From an uncultured Acidimicrobiales bacterium (GTDB lineage: Bacteria > Actinomycetota > Acidimicrobiia > Acidimicrobiales > SHLQ01), in assembly GCA_938041035.1 (NCBI GenBank), contig CALHYX010000053.1, forward strand, positions 1-61,778: DNA of 61,778 nucleotides, given 5' to 3'. The notes below the pieces were generated by a model, which worked only from the letters and a program-made list of their open reading frames with translations, was not told where the DNA came from and made no database searches. Each line of letters starts with the position of its first letter. Within the stretch, counting starts at the first letter, position 1. Position numbers and translations under genes: made by a program. Positions 38,513-48,123 of the stretch are shown in pieces.

Positions 38513-39340
38513 GTGGTGAACCGGCCGGCGTTGTTGTCGCCGGCGAACCCTCGGCTCAAAGCCGCCCGCAAACTCGGGCGGCGCCGCCGCGACCGACAAA
38601 GTGCTCAGCGCTACCTGATCGAGGGTCCAACCCTCGTTCGGGAAGCTCTGCGCGCCGGCGTTGTGGTGCACGACCTGTTCGTGCCCGAGGGAGCGGCCCT
38701 CGACGCGGAACTGCTCGGTGAGGCCGAGGCTGCCGGTGCGGCTACCCACACGGTGTATGCCGATCTGTTCGACGACCTCACCACCACGATGAACCCCCAA
38801 CCCGCCGTCGGCGTGGCCGAGATGGGCGAGGCGTCGGTGCACGGCGTGCTCGGCGACTGCGAAGACTCGGGTTCGATACCGGCATTCCTGGTACTCGCCG
38901 ACATCTCCGACCCCGGAAACGCCGGAACCCTGATGCGGGCGGCGGAGGCCGCCGGGCTACACGGCGTGATCGTGTCGGCCGGTTCGGTCGACCCGTACAA
39001 CCCCAAGACCGTTCGCGCTGCCGCCGGCGCGCTGTTTCGGCTGCCAGTCGTCGTGGGCGGACCGATCGAGGAGTGCCTGCACGAACTGCTCGCCGCCGGG
39101 GTCACCCGGGTCGGCACGATCGTCGACGGGGCGCCGTCGATGTATGACACCGACCTGGTCGGTCCGGTGGCCATCGTGCTTGGGAACGAGGCCCATGGAC
39201 TCGACGAGACCGCGTCCGTGGACGCCCACCTCACCATCCCGATGGCAGCTGCACCGGACTCGTTGAACGTGGCGATGGCAGGCACCGTGGTCGCCTTCGA
39301 GATTCGGCGCCAGCGCTCGGCCGGCGCGTCGGCGAAATAG
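38513..39340 (+). CDS. TrmH-family 23S rRNA 2'-O-ribose methyltransferase
   Basis: A 275-aa SPOUT protein with an N-terminal L30e-like RNA-binding domain (NPRLKAARKLGRRRRDRQSA, RYLIEGPTLVREALRAG) and a C-terminal knot. Knot motifs: VLADISDPGNAGTLMRAAEA, AIVLGNEAHGLDE, and IPMAAAPDSLNVAMAGTVVA. The rplT-rRNA methyltransferase-pheS order is common in Gram-positives. It starts at GTG 38513 or 38516, with GGAAAG upstream; the frame is open back into rplT. Confidence 0.92.
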   Translation: MVNRPALLSPANPRLKAARKLGRRRRDRQSAQRYLIEGPTLVREALRAGVVVHDLFVPEGAALDAELLGEAEAAGAATHTVYADLFDDLTTTMNPQPAVGVAEMGEASVHGVLGDCEDSGSIPAFLVLADISDPGNAGTLMRAAEAAGLHGVIVSAGSVDPYNPKTVRAAAGALFRLPVVVGGPIEECLHELLAAGVTRVGTIVDGAPSMYDTDLVGPVAIVLGNEAHGLDETASVDAHLTIPMAAAPDSLNVAMAGTVVAFEIRRQRSAGASAK

Positions 39341-39399
39341 GCACCGATCGCCCTCCGGCAACACGTACTCTGAACGCATCGCTCAACCCGGGAACACCC

Positions 39400-40398
39400 A
39401 TGGACCTCAACCCCCAAGACCTGCTGGCCGAAGCGGCCGCCGCGGCCGATGCAGCCACGACCCTGGATCAGATTCAGGCGGTTACGGGCCAGTTTCTGGG
39501 CAAGAAGGGGCAACTCTCCGAAGCCAAGAAGCAGCTGGGTGCCCTCGACCCCGAGGCCCGCAAGGCGGCCGGCCAGGAGCTGAACGAGACCCGGCAACGG
39601 CTTCAGGATCTCCTCGATGCCCGACGCTTGGTCCTCCAGAGCGCCGAACGGGCCGCCCAGCTCGAGGGAGAACGCCTCGACCTCACCGAACGGCTGACGG
39701 AGCTCCAGCGCGGCCATCTGCACCTCGTCACCCAGGCCCGCGACCGGCTCGAGGATGTCTTTGTCGGTATGGGGTATCACGTCGCCGAGGGGCCTGAGGT
39801 CGAAACCGCCTGGTACAACTTCGAGGCGCTCAACATCCCCGAGTGGCACCCGGCCCGGGGCAGCTTCGACACCATCTTCGTCGAGATGGGCGAGCCCGAA
39901 TCGGTGATGCTTCGGTCGCATACCTCGCCGGTGCAGATCCGCACCATGGAGAACCAGGAACCGCCGATCTACATCGTGGCCCCGGGTCGGACCTTTCGTA
40001 CCGACACCGCCGATGCCACCCACCTGCCCGCCTTCAACCAGATCGAAGGCCTGGTCGTCGACCGGGGCGTCACCATGGGTGACCTCGCCGGAACCATCGA
40101 CGCCTTTGTGAAGGCGTTCTTCGGGGGCGAGGTGAAGTCGCGTCTGCGTCCGTCCTACTTCCCCTTCACCGAACCGTCGGCCGAATTCGACATCTCGCGC
40201 GCCGACGGTTCCTGGCTCGAACTGGGCGGCTGCGGCATGGTGCACCCCAACGTGTTGCGCAACTGCGGTATCGACCCCGACATCTGGCAGGGCTTCGCCT
40301 TTGGCTTCGGCATCGACCGCCTGGCGGTGATGCGCTACCAGCTCGACGACATTCGCGAGCTCGTCAACAACGACGTCCGCTTCCTGCGGCAGTTCTAA
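39400..40398 (+). CDS. pheS: Phenylalanine--tRNA ligase alpha subunit
   Basis: A 332-aa catalytic subunit of the (alpha-beta)2 synthetase. The N-terminal coiled coil (~1-90) is followed by the class II core: HPARGSFDTIF, LLRSHTSPVQIRTM-like (as VMLRSHTSPVQ), FRTDTADATHLPAFNQIEG, and motif 3 GFAFGFGIDRLAVMRY. TACTCT at ~39367 may be the promoter. It is 30 bp before pheT. Confidence 0.97.
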   Translation: MDLNPQDLLAEAAAAADAATTLDQIQAVTGQFLGKKGQLSEAKKQLGALDPEARKAAGQELNETRQRLQDLLDARRLVLQSAERAAQLEGERLDLTERLTELQRGHLHLVTQARDRLEDVFVGMGYHVAEGPEVETAWYNFEALNIPEWHPARGSFDTIFVEMGEPESVMLRSHTSPVQIRTMENQEPPIYIVAPGRTFRTDTADATHLPAFNQIEGLVVDRGVTMGDLAGTIDAFVKAFFGGEVKSRLRPSYFPFTEPSAEFDISRADGSWLELGGCGMVHPNVLRNCGIDPDIWQGFAFGFGIDRLAVMRYQLDDIRELVNNDVRFLRQF

Positions 40399-40428
40399 AG
40401 CCAACCCCGGACGAAGAAGGTAACGATC

Positions 40429-42801
40429 ATGAAAGTACTGCTGTCCTGGCTTCGCGAATTCGCCCCCGACATCGACGGTGATCCCGTCGAGCTGGGCGAG
40501 ACCCTCAGCGCCCTCGGCCTCGCGGTCGAGGAGATGGACATCCTCGGTGAAGGCCTCGGCGACATCGTCGTCGCCCGCGTCCTCGACCTCAACCCGCACC
40601 CGGACGCGGACCGCATCCAGCTGGTGTCGGTCGACGCCGGCGATGGCGAGGCGCTTCAGGTCTGCTGTGGGGCGTTCAACATGGCGGTCGGCGATCTCAT
40701 CCCGTTCGCCCCGATTGGCACCACCATGCCCAACGGCATGGAAATCGCCCGCCGCCAGATGCGGGGCGAATGGTCCAACGGCATGTGCTGTTCAGCCGAC
40801 GAGATCGGCCTTGGCGCCGACAGCGACGGGATCATGATCCTCAATCAGCTCATCGGCGATGGCGCGGCGGCCGATGCCCCGCTCGGTGCGCCGATCGTCG
40901 ACGTACTCGGCCTCGAAGGTGACGTGTTGTGGGATCTCGAGGTCAACGCGAACCGACCCGACGCGCTGTCGGTGGCCGGTGTGGCCCGCGATCTCGCCGC
41001 CGCCCTGGGCGTCGACTTTTCGTTCCCGGAATATCCGGCGCTCGCGGCCGGTACCGCGTTGGCATCGGTGGAGATCGTCGACCCGACGCTGTGCGGCCGG
41101 TTCCTCGCGGTGGTACTGCGCAACGTCACCGTGGGGTCCTCGCCGGCCTGGCTGGTACAGCGGCTCGAAGCCCTCGGCCAACGTTCGATCAACAACGTGG
41201 TCGACATATCGAACTATGTGATGCTCGAGCTCGGTCAACCCAACCACACCTACGATCTCAACCTGGTCCCCGACGGCCGGCTCCGGGTGCGCCGGGCCGC
41301 CGAGGGCGAGACCATCACCACGCTCGACGACGTCGACCGGACGTTGGTGGCCACCGACGGCGTCATCGCCAACGCCGACGATGTCGCGATCGGTATCGCC
41401 GGCGTGATGGGTGGGGCCAGCACCGAAATTTCCGAAGCCACCACCGATGTGCTGCTCGAGATGGCCTGGTGGGACCCGCCGTCGATCTCGCGCACCGTGA
41501 AGCGGTTGCAACTACGCAGCGAGGCATCGTCTCGCTACCAACGCGGCGCCGACTGGGGCGACAACATGGACCGGGCGTTGCGTCGCTTTGTGCAGTTGCT
41601 TGGAGAGATGGGCGCGGTGGCCGACCCGGGCGTGATCGATGAACGCGGCACCACGCCGGATCGCACGCCGATGACGGTGTGCTCGGCCAAGGTCAACGGG
41701 CTGCTCGGCACCGACCTGTCCGCCGAGGACATGGCCGGGCACCTCCGGGCGATCGGCTTCGAGGCCACCGTCGACGGCGACGATCTGCTGGTGACCGTAC
41801 CCACCTGGCGCTGGGACACCGCGACCGAGACCGACATCGCCGAGGAGGTCGCCCGCATGTACGGCTACGCCAACATCGTGCGCACCGTTCCGAGGGGCGA
41901 ACAGGCCGGTGGGCTCACCGAGTACCAGGCCGACCGACGGCGCGTGCGCGAGGTCCTTTGCGGCCTCGGCTACGACGAGGCCCAACCGTTGCCGTTCCTG
42001 GCGCCCGGAGATCTGGAGCGTTGTGGCCTTCCCGACGACGGGATCGTGCTCACCAACCCGCTCGATGCCGAGGAGTCGGTGCTGCGCACCTCGCTGCTGC
42101 CCGGGCAGCTCAAGGCGATCGCCTACAACCAGTCACACCGCAACGGTCGTATCGAGTTGTTCGAGATCGGCCACGTGTACCTGCCATCGGCTGATGACCA
42201 GGAGCTACCCGACGAACGGGAGTACCTGGCGATTGCGCTCGCCGGGTCCGAGGCTCCCGCGGCGGTAGCGGCGCTGCATGCGCTCTCGACCGCGTTGGCG
42301 CTCCCGAACCTGCAGTTGCGCGAGGGCGCCCAACCCGGGTTGCACCCCACCCGCTCGGCCTCGGTGGTCATCGCCGGTCGCGAACGCGGGGTCGTGGGCG
42401 AAGTCGACCCCGCCGTGGCCGGGGCCTACGGCGTCGAGGGCCGGGTCGCCTGGCTGCAGATCGACCTGGGCGAAGTGCTCTCGGGTCCGCACGGCAAGCG
42501 TAGCTATGACCGGGTCAGCAAGTTTCCCTCCAGCGACATCGACCTCGCATTCTCGGTACCGGACACCGTGACGGCGGCATCGGTCGAAGGGTCGATTCGC
42601 AAGGCCGGCGGGGCTTTGCTCGTGCGCGCCGAGCTCTTTGACGTCTACCGCGGCCCGGGCGTCGCGGACGACGCCCGCAGCCTGGCGTATCGGATGCGCT
42701 TCCAGGCGCCGGATCGAACCCTGACCGACGATGAGGTTGCGGCGGTGCGCCAGGCGATCATCGATCAGGTGCAGTCCAAGAACCAGGCCACCCTGCGGTA
42801 A
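40429..42801 (+). CDS. pheT: Phenylalanine--tRNA ligase beta subunit
   Basis: A 790-aa subunit. Domains in order: N-terminal and tRNA-binding EMAP-like domain (VARVLDLNPHPDADRIQLVSVD, with CGAFNMAVGDLIPFAPIG), B3/B4 editing domain (RPDALSVAGVARDLAA, QPNHTYDLN), B5 domain (RRVREVL region), core-like fold, and the C-terminal anticodon-binding FDX-ACB domain (KFPSSDIDLAFSVPD to the end). ATG 40429 has GAAGAAGG upstream. Length is normal. Confidence 0.97.
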   Translation: MKVLLSWLREFAPDIDGDPVELGETLSALGLAVEEMDILGEGLGDIVVARVLDLNPHPDADRIQLVSVDAGDGEALQVCCGAFNMAVGDLIPFAPIGTTMPNGMEIARRQMRGEWSNGMCCSADEIGLGADSDGIMILNQLIGDGAAADAPLGAPIVDVLGLEGDVLWDLEVNANRPDALSVAGVARDLAAALGVDFSFPEYPALAAGTALASVEIVDPTLCGRFLAVVLRNVTVGSSPAWLVQRLEALGQRSINNVVDISNYVMLELGQPNHTYDLNLVPDGRLRVRRAAEGETITTLDDVDRTLVATDGVIANADDVAIGIAGVMGGASTEISEATTDVLLEMAWWDPPSISRTVKRLQLRSEASSRYQRGADWGDNMDRALRRFVQLLGEMGAVADPGVIDERGTTPDRTPMTVCSAKVNGLLGTDLSAEDMAGHLRAIGFEATVDGDDLLVTVPTWRWDTATETDIAEEVARMYGYANIVRTVPRGEQAGGLTEYQADRRRVREVLCGLGYDEAQPLPFLAPGDLERCGLPDDGIVLTNPLDAEESVLRTSLLPGQLKAIAYNQSHRNGRIELFEIGHVYLPSADDQELPDEREYLAIALAGSEAPAAVAALHALSTALALPNLQLREGAQPGLHPTRSASVVIAGRERGVVGEVDPAVAGAYGVEGRVAWLQIDLGEVLSGPHGKRSYDRVSKFPSSDIDLAFSVPDTVTAASVEGSIRKAGGALLVRAELFDVYRGPGVADDARSLAYRMRFQAPDRTLTDDEVAAVRQAIIDQVQSKNQATLR

Positions 42802-42867
42802 CCACAGCGGGCAGACCGCCGAGGAGGCGTGTCCGATGCGGAGGTTTCGGCGGTGGGGGCGCGCGGC

Positions 42868-42873
42868 TAGGTT
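42868..42873 (+). promoter_or_regulatory. -10-like hexamer of a leaderless promoter (MDR gene)
   Basis: TAGGTT, 6 nt before ATG 42880. The same hexamer and nearly the same spacing occur before hisG. Confidence 0.5.
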
Positions 42874-42879
42874 CAGGCG

Positions 42880-43851
42880 ATGCGCGCATGGCAGATACAA
42901 GAACTCGGTGACCCGCTCGACAAGCTGGCGATCGTCGACGTCGACGCTCCGACCGCCGGGGACGGCCAGGTCGTCGTCGACGTGGCCGCCACGGGGTTGT
43001 CGTTTCCCGATGTGCTCAGCTGTCGCGGCGAATATCAGGTCAAAACCCAGCTGCCGTACACCCCGGGTGGTGAGGCTGCCGGTGTCGTCGCCGAGATCGG
43101 TGCGGGCGTTGATGGGCTCGAGGTGGGGCAGCGGGTCATGCTCCTCGGCGGGGCCGGCCTGGCCGAGCAGGTTGTGGTCAACGCCACCTCTGCGTGGGCG
43201 ATTCCCGACGCGCTGTCGTTCGGGGGCGCCGCGGCCATCCCGGTGAACTACGGGACGACCTGGTTTGCGCTTCATGAACGGGCTCGGGTGCAGGCCGGCG
43301 AGACCGTCCTCATCACGGGTGCCGCGGGCGGGGTCGGCTCAGCCGCCATTCAGATCGCCAAAGCGGCCGGTGCAACAGTGATCGCCGTCGCCGGCGGGGA
43401 GCAAAAGGTGGCCAAGTGTGCCGAGCTCGGCGCGGATCATGTCATCGATCATCACGAGACGCCGGCGTTTGTCGACACCGTGCGCGAGCTCAGCGGGGGA
43501 GGGGTCGATGTGGCCTACGAGCCGGTCGGGGGAGAGACGTTTCAGCAGGTCCGCCGGTGCATGGGTTGGGACGGTCGCTTGCTGGTGATCGGTTTCGTGG
43601 CCGGCATCCCGGAGATGGCGACGAACCACATTCTGCTGAAGAACTACAGCGTCGTCGGCGTGCACTGGGGTGCCTCGCTCGGTCGGAACCCGGCGAGTCT
43701 GGGCGAGCAGATGCGTTCGGTCCTCGACTTGGCGGCGACGGGCGCCGTCGACCCGCTGCTCAACGCGAGCTACGGCTTCGACGACGCCGCCCAGGCGCTC
43801 CAGGACCTCGCGGACCGCAAGACGTTCGGCAAGGTCACCGTCGAGCGCTGA
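42880..43851 (+). CDS. Zinc-independent MDR oxidoreductase, NADPH:quinone reductase-like
   Basis: A 323-aa medium-chain reductase of the quinone-oxidoreductase type. The GroES-like N-terminal domain (ATGLSFPDVLSCRGEYQVK, YTPGGEAAGVVAEIGAGV) lacks the zinc ligands of alcohol dehydrogenases. The Rossmann domain has VLITGAAGGVGSAAIQIAKA and GADHVIDHHE, then VAYEPVGGETFQQVRRCMGW. The C-terminus FDDAAQALQDLADRKTFGKV is standard. The substrate cannot be told. It is an isolated gene between pheT and argC. Confidence 0.9.
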   Translation: MRAWQIQELGDPLDKLAIVDVDAPTAGDGQVVVDVAATGLSFPDVLSCRGEYQVKTQLPYTPGGEAAGVVAEIGAGVDGLEVGQRVMLLGGAGLAEQVVVNATSAWAIPDALSFGGAAAIPVNYGTTWFALHERARVQAGETVLITGAAGGVGSAAIQIAKAAGATVIAVAGGEQKVAKCAELGADHVIDHHETPAFVDTVRELSGGGVDVAYEPVGGETFQQVRRCMGWDGRLLVIGFVAGIPEMATNHILLKNYSVVGVHWGASLGRNPASLGEQMRSVLDLAATGAVDPLLNASYGFDDAAQALQDLADRKTFGKVTVER

Positions 43852-43875
43852 GCCGGAGCCGGTGGATGGAAAAGA

Positions 43876-43907
43876 TCTGCATGATCATGCAGGTATGTGT
43901 ATGATCA
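43876..43907 (+). promoter_or_regulatory. ARG box (ArgR operator) at the arg promoter
   Basis: CTGCATGATCATGCAG (43877-43892) is a perfect 16-bp palindrome with TGCAT half-sites like actinobacterial ARG boxes. A weaker half copy, TGTATGATCA (43898-43907), follows. The operator overlaps the -35 region and -10 of the argC promoter, so ArgR-arginine would block RNA polymerase directly. Confidence 0.75.
43900..43905 (+). promoter_or_regulatory. -10 element of the arg operon
   Basis: TATGAT, with TCTGCA at 43876-43881 as a weak -35 (18-nt spacer). It lies 9 nt before the argC ATG, so the transcript is leaderless or nearly so. Confidence 0.6.
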
Positions 43908-43914
43908 CCCATCT

Positions 43915-44955
43915 ATGGCAGCATCGGTAGGCATCATTGGCGCATCGGGATACACCGGCGCCGAACTTCTGCGGCTCATCGCCGCTCATCCCGACCTCGA
44001 TCTCAAGCTCGCCACCGGCGACAGCAAGGCCGGGACGGCGCTCGCCGAGCTGTACCCCAGCCTGGCGGCGGCCTACCCCGATCGTAGCTTCGACGCCTTT
44101 TCCCCCGACGCGTGCGACGGCCTCGACCTGGTCTTTTGCGGCCTGCCTCACGGCGTCAGCATGGGGGTGATTCCCGACGTGCGGGGCCGGGTCGGCCATA
44201 TTGTCGACCTCGGCTCGGATTTTCGACTCCACGACGCCGCGCTGTACCCGGAGTGGTACGGCGCCGACCACCAGTGCCCTGCGCTGCTCGATGAGTTTGT
44301 GTACGGGCTGCCGGAGTTGTTCCGGGAGAAGATCGCGGGCGCCGAACTGATCGCAGCGACGGGCTGCAACGCCGCCACGGCCGTGTTCGCGTTCGCCCCG
44401 CTTCTCGAAGCGGGCATCATCGAACCCGTTGGCCTGATCGCCGACCTGGTGGTCGGGGTGTCCGGCGCCGGGCGGCCGCCGAAGGAGAACACCACCTTTT
44501 GCACCGTCGACTCCGACGTCACCGCCTACGGCCTGTTGCGTCATCGGCACACGCCGGAGATCGAACAGGCGCTCGAAGACCGCACCGGTACACCCGCCTC
44601 GGTCCTGTTCACCCCTCACCTCGCCCCGCTGAACCGGGGCATCATCGCGACCTGCTACGGCCGTCCAACCAAGTCCGGGGCGACGACCGAAGACGCGCTC
44701 GCGGCCATGAGCGCTTTCTACGCCGACGAACCGTTCATGGTCGTGAGCGAAACCTCTCCGTCGGTCAAGGCCACCCTCGGTGCCAATACCGTGCACCTCA
44801 CCGCCCGCGTCGATCCCCGCACCGGCACGGTGATGGCCATCGCGGCCCTCGACAACCTTATGAAGGGGGCTTCGGGCATGGCCGTGCAGTGCGCCAATCT
44901 GGCCCTTGGTCTTCCCGAAACCACCGGCCTCGCCCTCGTTGGGATGTACCCGTGA
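43915..44955 (+). CDS. argC: N-acetyl-gamma-glutamyl-phosphate reductase
   Basis: A 346-aa NADPH enzyme of ornithine synthesis. VGIIGASGYTGAELLRLIAAHP is the Rossmann N-terminus, GCNAAT carries catalytic C151, and GVSGAGRPPKENT and HRHTPEIEQ are conserved. I use ATG 43915; GTG 43897 would put the start within the -10/operator. It heads argCBDFR-GH and overlaps argB by 4 nt. Confidence 0.96.
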   Translation: MAASVGIIGASGYTGAELLRLIAAHPDLDLKLATGDSKAGTALAELYPSLAAAYPDRSFDAFSPDACDGLDLVFCGLPHGVSMGVIPDVRGRVGHIVDLGSDFRLHDAALYPEWYGADHQCPALLDEFVYGLPELFREKIAGAELIAATGCNAATAVFAFAPLLEAGIIEPVGLIADLVVGVSGAGRPPKENTTFCTVDSDVTAYGLLRHRHTPEIEQALEDRTGTPASVLFTPHLAPLNRGIIATCYGRPTKSGATTEDALAAMSAFYADEPFMVVSETSPSVKATLGANTVHLTARVDPRTGTVMAIAALDNLMKGASGMAVQCANLALGLPETTGLALVGMYP

Positions 44956-45857
44956 CCATGAGCACCACCGATCCCCGAACCGCACCCGACGCATGGGCGC
45001 AGGTCCTCGTCGAAACCCTGCCCTACATCCAACGCTTTCGCAGCAAGGTCGTCGTCGTGAAATACGGCGGTAACGCCATGACCGACCCGTCGCTCGCCGA
45101 TCGGTTCGCCGAGGACATCGTGTTGATGCACTCCGTCGGCATGCGCCCGATCGTGGTGCATGGTGGCGGTCCGCAGATCGGCGACCTGCTCGGCCGGCTG
45201 GGCAAGGAGACCGAGTTCGTCGACGGTCTGCGGGTAACCGATAGCGAGACGCTCGATGTGGCCCGCATGGTGCTGGTCGGCAAGGTCAACCGCGAGATCG
45301 TGGCCACCATCAATCGACACGGCCCGGTTGCGGTCGGTCTTTCCGGCGAGGATGCCGGCCTGATCACCGCCGTCGAACGAAGCCCCGAGCTCGGCTTTGT
45401 CGGCGATGTGGAACGGGTGAACCCGGTGCTGCTCGAACGACTGCTCGACGACGGGTTCATCCCGGTGGTTTCGACCATCGGGATGGGCGACGACGGGCAG
45501 GCCTACAACATCAACGCCGACACCGTGGCGGCCAGCGTGGCCGAAGCCATGGATGCCGAAAAGCTGATCTATCTCACCGATATCGACGGACTGCGGGCCG
45601 ACGTCGACGACGCCGCCACCCTCATCACCCGGTCGACGGCCAGTGAGCTACGCGAAATGATCGACTCCGGCCAGCTCAGCGGAGGCATGATCCCCAAGGT
45701 CGACGCCTGTCTGCACGCGGTCAACAACGGGGTGGCATCGGCGCACATGTTGAACGGCACCATCGCCCACGTGCTGTTGCTGGAGGTCTTCACTGACTCC
45801 GGCATCGGCACCATGATCACCGCCGACCCTTCGGCTCAACCCTCGGAGACGCCATGA
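44952..45857 (+). CDS. argB: Acetylglutamate kinase
   Basis: A 301-aa amino-acid kinase, usually the arginine-feedback step. VVVKYGGNAMTDPSLADRFAEDI is the phosphate-binding start, PIVVHGGGPQIGDLLGRLG the acetylglutamate loop, and GGMIPKVDACLHAVNNGV the C-terminal lysine motif. An extra N-terminal helix (~25 aa before VVVKYGG) is typical of arginine-sensitive hexameric forms. GTG 44952 overlaps argC; ATG 44958 is an alternative. argJ, which often lies between argC and argB, is absent. Confidence 0.96.
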   Translation: MTMSTTDPRTAPDAWAQVLVETLPYIQRFRSKVVVVKYGGNAMTDPSLADRFAEDIVLMHSVGMRPIVVHGGGPQIGDLLGRLGKETEFVDGLRVTDSETLDVARMVLVGKVNREIVATINRHGPVAVGLSGEDAGLITAVERSPELGFVGDVERVNPVLLERLLDDGFIPVVSTIGMGDDGQAYNINADTVAASVAEAMDAEKLIYLTDIDGLRADVDDAATLITRSTASELREMIDSGQLSGGMIPKVDACLHAVNNGVASAHMLNGTIAHVLLLEVFTDSGIGTMITADPSAQPSETP

Positions 45858-47227
45858 GCGCAACCGCCCACCGCACCGCCATGCGCGCCCCCGAGGCCGA
45901 TACGCATTGCCCGATCATGCCCAACTACGGCGCGCCGAAGGTGACGTTTGTGCGCGGCGCCGGTACCGAACTGTGGGATGTCGACGGCAACCGCTATCTC
46001 GACTTCTTGTGTGGGCTGGCGGTGACCAGCCTGGGTCACGCCCATCCGGTGGTGGCCGGGGCGATCGCCCAGCAGGCGAACACGCTGCTGCACGTGTCCA
46101 ACCTGTACGGTACCGAACCCCAGATCGAGGTCGCCCGTACCCTCGACGCCCTCATCAGAAGCGGCGGCGGAGCGGCGGGCTCAGGTGCGGCAACCGACAC
46201 GAGCGCCAGCAGACCCGAAGGTGGAGGTGCAGCAACCGACACGAGCGCCAACAGAGCTGGAGGTGCAGCAACCGACAAAAGCGCCAACAGAACCAATCAA
46301 ACCAACAACGCCAAAGGTCAAAAATCCGGCCAGGTCTTGTTTCAGAACTCGGGGGCGGAGGCCAACGAGGGGGCGATCAAGCTGGCGCGGAAGTACCAGG
46401 GCCGGGGTCGTCACGTGGTGTTGTCGGCGTTTCGGAGCTTTCACGGCCGCACGCTGGCCACGTTGGCCGCCACCGGCCAGCCTGAGAAGCACGAGCCGTT
46501 TCAGCCGCTGCCGGAGGGATTTCGTCACGCTGAATGGAACGACATCGAAGCGTTCGAGGCCGCTCTCGACCCCACCGTGGGGGCGATTCTGCTCGAGCCG
46601 GTCATGGGCGAGGCCGGCGTTATCGACGGCGACCCGGCGTTCTTCCAGGGCATCCGTCGGCTGTGTGACGAGCGGGGCATCCTGTTGATTCTCGACGAGG
46701 TGCAGACCGGGCTGGCTCGGACGGGGGAGTGGTGGGGCTTTCAGCACCACGGCATCGAGCCCGACATCGTCACCTCGGCCAAAGGGCTCGGGAACGGCAT
46801 GCCGATCGGCGCGGTATGGGCCCGTCACGACGTCGCCCAGGCGTTCAAACCCGGCGACCACGGATCCACGTTCGGCGGTCAGCCGCTGGCAACCGCGGCC
46901 GCAGCCGCGGTCCTGCGGGTGATGCAGGACATCGATGCACCGCGTCTCGCCCGCGAGCAGGGCGCGGCGCTGCGGAGTCAACTCGAAGCCCTGCCGGCGG
47001 TGGTCAGCACCCACGGCCGGGGCATGCTCGTACGGGTCGAGTTCGACCCGGACGCGCTGGGGGGCCGTACCGGGGCTGATCTCACGGCCGACTGCCTCGC
47101 CGAAGGCGTGGTCGTCATCGGCTCCGGGCCCGCATCGCTGCGCCTGGCGCCTCCGCTCACCATTTCCGACGAACATTTGGCCGAAGGCGTGGCGAAAATC
47201 GCCGCCGCGGTCAGTCAGGAGTCATGA
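45854..47227 (+). CDS. argD: Acetylornithine aminotransferase with repeat insertion
   Basis: A 457-aa PLP enzyme (class III), longer than the usual ~400. [68 protein letters not shown] and the PLP lysine in [14 protein letters not shown] are intact, as is [13 protein letters not shown]. Residues ~104-157 are a Gly/Ala/Thr/Asn-rich insertion with three repeats of GAATDxSAxR, placed just before [12 protein letters not shown]. It splits no catalytic motif, so the enzyme is probably active with an extruded loop. Overlaps argB and argF by 4 nt each. Confidence 0.95.
   Translation: MSATAHRTAMRAPEADTHCPIMPNYGAPKVTFVRGAGTELWDVDGNRYLDFLCGLAVTSLGHAHPVVAGAIAQQANTLLHVSNLYGTEPQIEVARTLDALIRSGGGAAGSGAATDTSASRPEGGGAATDTSANRAGGAATDKSANRTNQTNNAKGQKSGQVLFQNSGAEANEGAIKLARKYQGRGRHVVLSAFRSFHGRTLATLAATGQPEKHEPFQPLPEGFRHAEWNDIEAFEAALDPTVGAILLEPVMGEAGVIDGDPAFFQGIRRLCDERGILLILDEVQTGLARTGEWWGFQHHGIEPDIVTSAKGLGNGMPIGAVWARHDVAQAFKPGDHGSTFGGQPLATAAAAAVLRVMQDIDAPRLAREQGAALRSQLEALPAVVSTHGRGMLVRVEFDPDALGGRTGADLTADCLAEGVVVIGSGPASLRLAPPLTISDEHLAEGVAKIAAAVSQES
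46163..46324 (+). repeat. Low-complexity repeat insertion inside argD
   Basis: About 160 bp, in frame. It contains three near-identical units starting at 46184 (42 bp), 46226 (36 bp) and 46262 (36 bp) with the core GCAACCGACACGAGCGCCA. Codon choice differs from the rest: several AGA and AAA codons and AAC-rich stretches, rare in the flanking gene. It looks like an inserted and expanded sequence. Confidence 0.8.
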
Positions 47228-48123
47228 TGCGACACCTTCTCGAGGTCGACGACCTTACCGCCGAAGAGCTCCTGGAAATCCTGCGTCGGGCCCGCGATGC
47301 CTCGCCGGCGCGAATGCTCGACGGCAAGGGGATGGCGCTGGTCTTTGACAAGCCCTCGGCCCGAACCCGGAACTCGATGGAGATGGCCGTGGTCCAGTTG
47401 GGTGGCCACCCGGTGTACATCCAGGGCGCCGAGGTCGGGATCGACGTGCGTGAGTCGGCGGCCGATGTCGCGCGTACGCTCGGCAGTTTTCACGCCATGA
47501 TCGGTGCTCGCGTGTTCGCCCACGCGCAGGTCGAAGCGCTGGCGGCGGCCAACGCGGTCCCCGTGGTGAACATGTTGAGCGACGCGGCCCACCCGCTCCA
47601 GGCGCTCGCCGACGTCCTCACCCTGCAGGATGAATTCGGCGCCGATCTGGCGGGCCGGTCGATCGCGTACGTCGGCGACGCCAACAACGTCACCCGGTCG
47701 CTCGCACTGGCCTGCGGGATGCTCGGGGTGGCGGTTCGCATCGCCAGCCCACCCGGCTACCGGTTCGGCGCCACCGACCTCGACCGGCTCGCTACGGCCG
47801 GTGTCGAGGTCGAGGTGGTGGATCGGCCCGAAGAGGCCGTCGCCGGCGTCGACGCGGTGTACACCGATGTGTGGACGTCGATGGGCCAGGAAGCCGAACG
47901 CGAGACCCGCCTCGCTGCGTTCGAGGGGTTTGGGGTGAGCGAAGGGTTGATGGCCCAGGCCGCCGATGGTGCCGTCTTCCTGCACTGCCTGCCCGCCCAC
48001 CGAGGCGAGGAGGTGTCCGGCGCAGTCGCCGACGGCCCCCGAAGCCGCATCTGGCCCCAGGCCCAGAACCGCATGCACGCCGCCCGCGGGCTGCTCTGGT
48101 GGTTGATGGAGGTCAACCGGTGA
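47224..48123 (+). CDS. argF: Ornithine carbamoyltransferase
   Basis: A 299-aa enzyme making citrulline from ornithine and carbamoyl phosphate. The carbamoyl-phosphate loop reads [11 protein letters not shown], with Ala for the usual Thr of [29 protein letters not shown] and the ornithine motif [11 protein letters not shown] (catalytic Cys) are intact. DVWTSMGQE is the SMG loop. It starts at ATG 47224 or 47227 overlapping argD, and overlaps argR by 4 nt. Confidence 0.96.
   Translation: MMRHLLEVDDLTAEELLEILRRARDASPARMLDGKGMALVFDKPSARTRNSMEMAVVQLGGHPVYIQGAEVGIDVRESAADVARTLGSFHAMIGARVFAHAQVEALAAANAVPVVNMLSDAAHPLQALADVLTLQDEFGADLAGRSIAYVGDANNVTRSLALACGMLGVAVRIASPPGYRFGATDLDRLATAGVEVEVVDRPEEAVAGVDAVYTDVWTSMGQEAERETRLAAFEGFGVSEGLMAQAADGAVFLHCLPAHRGEEVSGAVADGPRSRIWPQAQNRMHAARGLLWWLMEVNR

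Noticed and set aside
38611..40599. Long minus-strand open frame of 662 codons opposite pheS and the rRNA methyltransferase
   Set aside because: It is a shadow of GC-rich codon use in genuine plus-strand genes; its translation lacks any family motif.
46163..46324. ArgD insertion as an intein
   Set aside because: It is only ~54 residues, with no splice-junction Cys/Ser or HN motif and a low-complexity composition.
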